From Symbiodinium natans (Eukaryota; Sar; Dinophyceae; Suessiales; Symbiodiniaceae): a stretch of 64,000 nucleotides of DNA. The notes under the pieces are model-generated. The model was not told where the DNA came from. It saw only the letters and a list, made by a program, of their open reading frames with translations, and ran no database searches. The stretch spans positions 1,519,972 to 1,583,971 of the forward strand of contig CAJNDS010001112.1 in NCBI GenBank assembly GCA_905221605.1, given 5' to 3'. Positions 32,901-41,900 of this stretch are shown here, piece by piece. Position 1 is the first letter of the stretch; each line of letters starts with the position of its first letter. The position numbers and the translations under genes were made by a program.

Positions 32901-35900
32901 TCTCCCACCGGGCCACCGGGAGGCACGGAGGGAGGTCTAATGGGCTGCACCGTTTGAGCGGTCTTTGTGGTAGGGGGGTAGGGCCCAATTCCGGATCCTC
33001 TGTACTTCGAAGGGGTCGATAGGCTACATGTGGCAATTGCACAAGAGCCCCCGGCCCCCCCCCCCTCCCAAAAGAAGAACACAAACAGAAAGGAAAGCAC
33101 CCGACGCACGGCCTCACCCTAAACCCTAAACCCTAAACCCTAAACCTAAAAAGGAGCCTAGACCTGGGTGGTGAGAGCGCCGGCTTCGACAGCGGCCGCA
33201 GCCTCTTGGATGAAATGGGCCGGCCCTGGACCAGCCCGGAGCTCAAGAAGGCCACCGAGGGTTTTAGGGTTCAGGGTTTAGGGTTCAGGGTTTAGGGTTT
33301 AGGGTTTAGGGTTTAGGGTTTAGGGTCCTCAATATGATTGAAGGTATATTCCTTCATTCAGGGGTATTGGGCTCTTTGGGAAGGCCACCAACACGGCCAA
33401 CGTGGTGCGCCGGCGCATCGGGAGCGAGACTCTTGGCCTTGAGAGCCATATGGGGTTGTTTTCTTTTGGAGATGCGCCGGGTTGATGCAGTAAAAGGAGA
33501 AGGTGATGGAGTGAAGAATCTTTTGAGGTGAAGAGACGAGAGCAATGAACTGTTCAACTCCGAACTGTTTTCTCAAGTATCTGTATGTATCGACAGTATC
33601 GACAACATCCCAGCAACACCAATGCCACAACCTCCGAGGTACGGAGAGGGCAAGCGATGGATTACCAAGTGAGCCTTGCGAGCTGCACGGCTCTCTCTTT
33701 CTACTTTGCGACCTCTCTTGACCCACCTGCGCGGTATGGACAGCGGGCATTTCGAACCCCTGGCCAGTCTGAGAGGGTGTGGCGCTGCGGATCCACTAGC
33801 ACTAGCAACTAGGTTAGATGTCAGTGCGCAGCTGTTGAGCCCACACTTTTGCGTTGATGGTTTACGGTTTAGGGTCGGTGTGCTGCTGGAGATTTCGTGC
33901 CGCCCAGCCACCAGGTGTTTCGTGGCTTGCCATTTCGAGCGATTCAAAGCCACTGTGAAGGCATGACGCGTCTTCAGCCCCAGCATTGCACGCAGCGAGT
34001 TTCCCCCACTTCAAGACTCCATGAACAACCATGCATCAGAAGCATAGAGGATCACCCGCTCATACGCCCAACATTCAAGATGTGTCAAGCCTTTGAAAGT
34101 TACTAATCATGACTGCTTGCAGCTGGTCTCTACGCGAGTGCATTTGGCAGACGAGGTGCTTCAGCGCCTAAGAGAAGGAAGAGACGTAGGAATCCGTAGT
34201 CTGACTTCAGACAGGGTCTGACGGAGAAAGGCCGCAAGTGGGTGTTAAGTTTTGCCCCGTTGGTATGTGTGTCAGACTTGCCATGGCGAGCTGGTACATG
34301 TTTTGAGCTTGCGGAGAAGCAAAAGCACCAGCTGTACGTTTGTGAAACGGGGTTTGGTATGCAGCATCGACATGTATACTAGGACTAGGAGCCAGGAGGT
34401 CCGAGTTCCCCAAAATCGACAGCTTCCCTCCCCCAAAAGCGGAACTTAAGCCGAACCTGCAGGTAAAGGCTTCCCGTAGATGACCCCCTTTCGCTCTAGA
34501 CATCTTGCCTCAAGCATCTTGGGTTTATAGGGTTTAATAATTGGGTTTATAGGGATTATCGGGTTCATAAGGTTTAGAGGGTTTAGAGGGCTCAGGGTTT
34601 TAGGGTTTAGGGATCATGCTCACGCCTACTGCGCTCAGAACATAGTCGCCGGCACGCTCCACGTACCAGGAGTGTCGAGTCGAGGCAAAGTTCTTACTCC
34701 AACCTCGGATACCCCCTAAACCCCAAACCCTAAATCCTAAACCCTAAACCCTATACCCTAAACCCTAAACCCTCCAACCCTCGGTCTGAAGCTTCAAAGC
34801 CCCAAAGCCCCAGCCTGAGGACCGATCAACCCTGTGGCTCGAATTCTGCAACCCTCTAAGGCCATTTCCCGCAACAGGGGTACCGCTTTTGCCACCCCGA
34901 AATAGAATAGAATCCTCGCAAGGGACCCCCAAGAAGACCCCTATTTTCGGAAGCCCCTAATACTTGGAGGTTCAGGGTACTTAAGTACCCTCACAGGGTG
35001 ACAATTGGGTCAGAAGTACAGGTATAAATTGGTACTAAGTACCATGAACCTCCAAGTAAAGCTTGGAAGCCTGGAATCCTAAACCCTAAACCCCTAAACC
35101 CTAAACCCTAAACCCTAAACCCTAAACCCTAAACCCCCATGTAGAGCTTGGAAGGGTGGTGCTGAGCTCCCTCACCTTCCACGTGTCCCCGGGCGAGCGT
35201 CTGCTCATCGTCCTCCCGGCCAGCGGGGGCAAGTCGCTGTTTCTTGGAGTCCTTTTAGCGATTTAGGCCCTAGCCCTAAACCCTAAACCTAAACCCTACT
35301 AGCCCTGAACCCTGAATCCTAAACCCTGAACCCTAAACCCTAAACCCTAAGCCCTAAACCCTAAGCCCTAAGCCCTAAGCCCTAAGCCCTAAGCCCTAAA
35401 CCCTAACCCTAAACCCTAAACCCTAAACCCTATAAACTATGTTAATTACAGTTTGCGAGGGATGTTTGTGGGTTCGGAACCTGACCTTCAAACGGCCTTC
35501 GAAGAAGAACGGCATGACTCGCAAGGTTTTGGAGGAGCCAGCCGGCTTCGAATCAGCCTGCATAAGCCCTGGGTTCGTCTCTGCATGTCCATGTGTGTAA
35601 CCCTAAACCCTAAACCCTAAACCCTAAACCCTAAACCCTAAACCCTAAACGGCTTAGTTGGAGGTTTCATGCACTGGGGTTTGCAAGGAGAGGGGTGGCT
35701 CTTCAAGTGGGGCGCATTCATTGAATTTAGTGATTGACCGGTGATTTTCTTGGCTGGGTTGCTTGGCTTTGGAGACAGGTTTAGTTTCGGCCGTGCGGAT
35801 TTCAGAGGATCTTGCTTGAGGGTGTGTCGATAGACATATATCCCTAAACCCCCAGCACTAAATACAAATACAAACATACATATAAATACCGAACGAAAGA

Positions 35901-38900
35901 AATAAATTCAATAAACAAATAGATAAATATTAATATAAATGCATAAATATAAATAACAAATACAAATATAAATAAAAATATAAATACAAATACAAATACA
36001 AATAAATAAGAAAAAATAAATAAACAAATATATATATATATATATATATCGTGAAAGGTCGCTGTAGGAGCCCTCATTACCAGGCTTCTCCGGGCCCTTG
36101 CTGGGCTTTGGAGCCACACCTCTGGAAGCGGCGTGGTGGGGTTTGGTGCTCGCGGGTTTAAGGGTTTTGAGGGTTTAGAGGGTTTTGGGTTTAAGGTTCA
36201 GTTTAGGGTTTATAGGGGTTCAGCATTGAACGTGAATGTGTTAACCATAATTCTGCGCTGTACATGTCCTGAGCCTCGTAGGAGCTCTACAAACAGTCCT
36301 ACACAGGCGCTAAACCCCTGCATAGATCTCTGAGAGCAAGCAGGTTTGTGGTACTCTGCATGCTAAATCTCGAACTTTGAGAACTATACGATTGGAGCCC
36401 CAAACCCTAAACCCTAAACCCTAAACCCCAAACCCAAAACCCAAAACTCGAAACCCCTCCATCGAAGCAGGCATCTGCGAAGAGCCTGGAGGACCAAAAC
36501 CTCAACCCTCGTTGCCCCTACCTCATACCGCCGAGCTACTCCAAAGTAACAGTCCTTAAGAAGGATTGTCGTACCCCCACCTATTGAAGACCATTAGTAT
36601 AAGTCTGAACATCCCATGCCTAACCCCTAATGAATACGCTACACTCTCAACCTTTTTTTTTTTCCTCGTGTTCCCCAAGTCCTGTATAGTAAAAAACCTA
36701 AAACCCTAAACCCGAAACCCTAAACCCTAAACCCTAAACCCTAAACCCTAAACCCTAACCCGCAGTGCACCCTACATCCTCCAAGCCAAGGCCTGGAGGT
36801 GATCCCCGACGCCATGTTCGTGCAAGGCTTCGAGTGCCTCGCGCTGCGGGCAGTTTCTGGAGGTACTCGAGATCTTTTAGGGGTGGTATGAGACTTAGGT
36901 TCCTATGTTAGGGGACTGGCTTTGCTTTGAGTTTTGGGGTGGTTTGTTTGGTTTACATAGGGTTTATATAGGGCTCGAGATCTTTTAGGGGTGGTTTGTT
37001 AGGTTTACCTAGGGTTTATAATAGGGCTTATGGGGATTTGGCAGGGTAGCAGAGGGTTTGTTGTAGGGTCTGTAGGGTAATGTGCAGTTTATGGGGTTTG
37101 TAGGTTTTAGGGATGCGTAAGGTTCAGACCCTAAACCCTAAACCGTAAACCGTGGCTGTGGGTTGACTGTACAAGAGTTGCATGTCGGGTTTTTTGGGTG
37201 AAGGCTGTGAGGGCCACGGGCTTGCAAGTGGTAAGCGGTTCCGGAGTGGGTAGGGGTATTTCAGGGTTTTTTAGGGTTTCAAGGGTTTCTAGGGCTTCTG
37301 AGGGTTTGGAGGGTTCTTAGGGTCTCCAGGGTTTCTAGGGCTTTTGCGGGTTTTCAGGAGTTTGAGGATTTTATGGTCTTCGGGATATTTCAGGGTCTTG
37401 TTCCACACACAAAATGTCTCTGCAACGACCGAGCCCAGCACTCCCCACAACCGAAAACACCCTGCAACCCCTAAACCCGTGGTGGCAAGAGGACCTCTCT
37501 TTTTTTAGGGTTTAGGGCTATACACCCTAACCGAAACCTGTTCAAACCTCATGTTGAAGCCTATAAACCTTTAACCCCCTAAACCCCAGCTCCTCCATCG
37601 ATATTCCCGGGCCATGGCGCTAGCGAGGTTCCCGCCGCTGCCGCTTCGCAAGTTGCTTTGCTACCCCGAGCCTGCTGAAGGAGAGGGGCACATTTGGGCC
37701 TTGTAAGAATGCTTTGTTTTTTTGGGAGGGGGGGGGACAGATCGTAGGATCTGTTCTCTTTGCGACGATCCCCCTCCGCGACAAGTTCCTTGCGCGGAAG
37801 GATGTCTCAAATTCGGGTCCGCGACAGAAGCGTGCAACCACGCAGCCAATGATATAGCTGACCCTAAATACTAGTTCATGGTTGGGATGGCCTTATTGGG
37901 TTTTAGTACCCTTAAAAATGTAAAATGTTACCCGACTATGACAAAGAATAGACACACTCGAACTCAAGCCAGCTCAACTTCGTGAGTCGTGGATCGAAAA
38001 AGGGCCCCGGAGCCCTTATCCCCAGAAGCGACCCTCGACCTTCGCCTCACCCATCAGAAAATCCTCTTTCTCTCTCTCTCTCTCTGCAAGTTTTTGTTCA
38101 GGAGGGGGGATTGGAGGCCACGGTTATGGGTAAAACAATAGCCCTGAACCCTAAACCCTAGGCCCTAAACCCTAAACCCTAAAACAAGCGCAGAGGAGAT
38201 GTGGAGTTGGTGCTGTCCCTGGTGGGCTTGCAGTCCCTGCTTCCCTCGGCCGAGCGAGCGGCCAACTGGGAGGCATATGGGCCCCTGAACAGAAAAGGGT
38301 TTAGGGTTTAGGGTTTAGGGTTTAGGGTAGAGAACACTCCAACCCCGGTATCGTTAAAGCCCCACCCCTGGAGTCAAAGAGCCCTCATAGCAGAAGAGAT
38401 CATGGATTTAGGGTCGGATTTAGGGTACGTCCCCGGATGCAAAAACGGTAAACCACACTCCAACTCCCACACACTCGTTAAACCCTCTAGAGACAATCCC
38501 AGAGCCAGAGCCCTCATAGCAGAAGAGCACCAGCCAACAGCCAGCAGGTGTAGGGTGTAGGGTTTAGGGTTTAGGGTTTAGAATTCAGTTCCCTGAATCC
38601 ACGTAAGAGAGTCCTCTGGCAAAAAAGTCCCCCGAATCCTGCAAACCCCGCGCAGACCCTCTCTTCACAAGCCCCTCTCCCCCTAGGCAGGGTTACTGGC
38701 TGTCCCTTTAGGTATTAGCAATCTCGGAGTATTCGGAATGGTTTAGGGTTTAGGGTTTAGGGTTTAGGGCACAGGGTTTAGGGTTTAGGGTTTAGGGTTT
38801 AGGGTTTAGGCTTGTTGAAAGGCTGCAAGGGCATGCCTATGTGGCTTAGAGTTTCAGGGCTGAGGAGGGTGGAGCTTTTGGGGCGACTTTCCCAGCAGAG

Positions 38901-41900
38901 GCCAGCAGGATGGATGGAAAATGACATTGCAATGGGGTTTGTCAGGGTTGGCTTTTGAATGGGTTTGGGGTTTATGGGTTTATGGGTTTATGGGCTTCTG
39001 GGTTTTCGGGTTTATGGGTGTATGGGTTTATGGGTTTATGGGTGTATTGGTGTATGGGTTTATGGCTTCATGGGTATGTGTTTTGAGTCGTAAACCTAGA
39101 CGCCTTCCACCGCAGTGTCCTTCGCGCAGGAGCTCCTGTCTCAGGAGCAGCAGCAGCGGTTGTCCTTCGCCCGCGTGCTCCTGCGAGGACGCAGCCGGAA
39201 GCGTTGTAGATTGTAGCGTTTGGGTTTGTCAGGCCTTTTTTGGGTGCTTAGCCTAAACCGGATCGAGCAAGAGTACGAGGAGGAGCAGATGAGATGTGTT
39301 GTTCCTTTCTTCTGCTGCTCTGGTTTGCCTTACCTTAATTTTTAACCCCTAACCCCAAAACCCCAAACCGGTTCTTCAAACGCCCTTGTTGCTCAAAAAA
39401 TGCACCAGGCGTTGTGGATGCCATGGACGCCCTAAACCCCGAAACCCCAAGCAAAACCCCGCAAACTAAAGCACAGACCAAGACCCAGTGTTTCCTTGAT
39501 TTCCCTATTAACTCAAGAACTGAAAAAGATGCAGACCCTCAACCCGAAACCCTAAGCCCAAGTCTTTTGGTTACTGGGAACCTGGCAGGCCCTGAAACTG
39601 TGAGTATATCAGTCCTAGGTAGGATAAGGGAGACCCTTAAAACCGACCCCTTCTGAACCCTCTTGTGGCTCTCTTACGCAGGGACCTTATTCAGAGGGTC
39701 TATATCCCCAAGGGTCCCCCTAATCCCATATCCCAAACCCCTAAACCCTAAACCCTAAACCCTAAACCCTAAACCCCAAATCAGGTCCCTTCTAGTGGGT
39801 ATAGGCCCTTGGGACACTTCGTTTTTCCCGCTTGTCGGGGTTCAGCAGAACTGTACTTCGGAGTCTTTGGCCAGATGAGGGGCCAACCTGGGTAGCAGGG
39901 TAGGGTTTAGGGTTTAGGGTTTAGGGTTTAGGGTTTAGGGTTTAGGGTTTAGGGTTTAGGGTTTAGGGTTTAGGGTTTAGGGTTTAGGGGTTAGGGTTTC
40001 GGGGTTAGGGTTTAGGGTTTAGGGTTTAGGGTTTAGGGTTTAGGGTTTAGGGTTTAGGGTTTAGGGTTTAGGGTTTAGGGTTTAGGGTTTAGGGTTTAGG
40101 GTTTAGGGTTTAGGGTTTAGGGTTTAGGGTTTAGAATTGAGGGTTAAGGGTTTATGGTTTACTGGGTTTGTAGTGTTGACAGGGTTTTGGGGCTTAAGGC
40201 AAGCAGTCTTGAGCCTTTCCAAAGAGAGGGGTCTTTTTGGGGCAAGTGCAACCCTCCCTACCCCCTAAAACCTAAATATTAAACTTAAACCTTAAACCCA
40301 ACTCTAAACCCCTAAATCCCTAAACCCCTAAACCCCTAAACCCTAAACCCCTAAACCCCTAAACCCCTAAACCCCTAAACCCCTAAACCCTAAACCCTAA
40401 ACCCTACTCTAGGCAGTATGAGCCTCCGCAACGGTTCCTCAGGCCCTGGCCTGGCGGTGCTGGACGAGCCCCTGGCAAATCTCGAAGCCGAGGCTGGGCA
40501 AGCCTGGCTTGCGGATTCTTAGTTTAGGGTTTAGGGTTTAGGGTTTAGGGTTTAGGGTTTAGGGTTTAGGGTTTAGGGGGAGTGGGTACCTCTTGGCTTA
40601 GTCGCTGAGTGTGCACACGTTACACTTGTTGGGATACTATAATCCCCTTATAGAAGTAAAAGTGTAGCATTATAGCCTCCAACGTCAGCCCAGTCCCTAC
40701 TAAAGGCCGGTAAGGTGGGCTTGACAGAGAGACGCCGTGACCCCCTCGGAGGCTGTGGGAAAACAGGAAGTGGCCGGGATGCAAAAAGGAAAATAAGGGG
40801 GCTTCAGAGGCCCCCTCCGGAGAAAAAAAAGGGGGAGACAAGAGTCTGGGCTGAAAGAGTTTTAGGGTTCAGGGTCTGGCTGCAGAGACCTGGTTGCAAA
40901 AAGGGTTTTTAGGGTTTGGGTTTTTCTATTCTTTAGGGGGTGAACACGAGTTTCTCCTCTTCAGTACATGAGACCTGGATGCAAAAAGGGTTTGGGTTTT
41001 CATTCAGGGTTTAGGATGGTTTACACGCCTCGGCCTCAGCACGGGTTGAAAAAAGGATGGTTTAGAGTGGGGGTGGGGTGGGCAGGGGTGGGGCTGTTGT
41101 GCTCATCGATAGTAGCCCAATGTGCCCTTTGCCAGTTACCACCATCCCGTCATATCCCGTTGGGGCGGTGGCAGGACGCGTGCCGACTGCTGCAGCAACT
41201 CCCGGCAGAGACGGCACTGCTCACCTTGTCCAGGAGGGAATTTCCAGTCCCCACGCGGTCGGACTGAGTCTCAAGGGGGTTTTCGGGGCCATGCCCAACG
41301 AGCCCAATACCCCTTAATCAAGGAATAGACCTTACATCATATTAGACCTTAAATCATATCAAGGATCCTGAAGCAATACTCCTTAATTAGGGGATATTGG
41401 GCTCTTTGGGTGCTGCAGTTTGATGTCGAGCCCAAACATGCACGCAGGAACTCTTGGAACGCGGCAGGCCGAAACCTCAATCAAAGCGAGCATCGAGAAG
41501 TGAAAGACCCCCCCCAAATCCATGCTTAGGGTTTGATGTCCCATATAGAAAAAGCGTCTCTGCACCCAAACCCTCAAACTCGGAAGGTCTCCCAAGCCAA
41601 TTGGGAGCGAATGAAGGTTTCTCCGAGCTCCTAAACCACCATGCGAAATATAGCAGGGTCACCCTTGAAATGACCCTCCAAGCCCTAAACCCTAAACCCT
41701 AAACCTAAACCCTAAACCCTAAACCCTACACCCTAAACCCTAAACCCTAAACCCTAAACCCTAAACCCTAAACCCTAAACCCTAAACCCTAAACCCTAAC
41801 TATAGGGAACCCCTGCTGGTCGGAACCCCCGCCCCCGCCCCCCCGGGCCCCAATTGAGAGGACCCGGCGCCTCGCACCCGCGCACACGCGGGTGTTGGAG

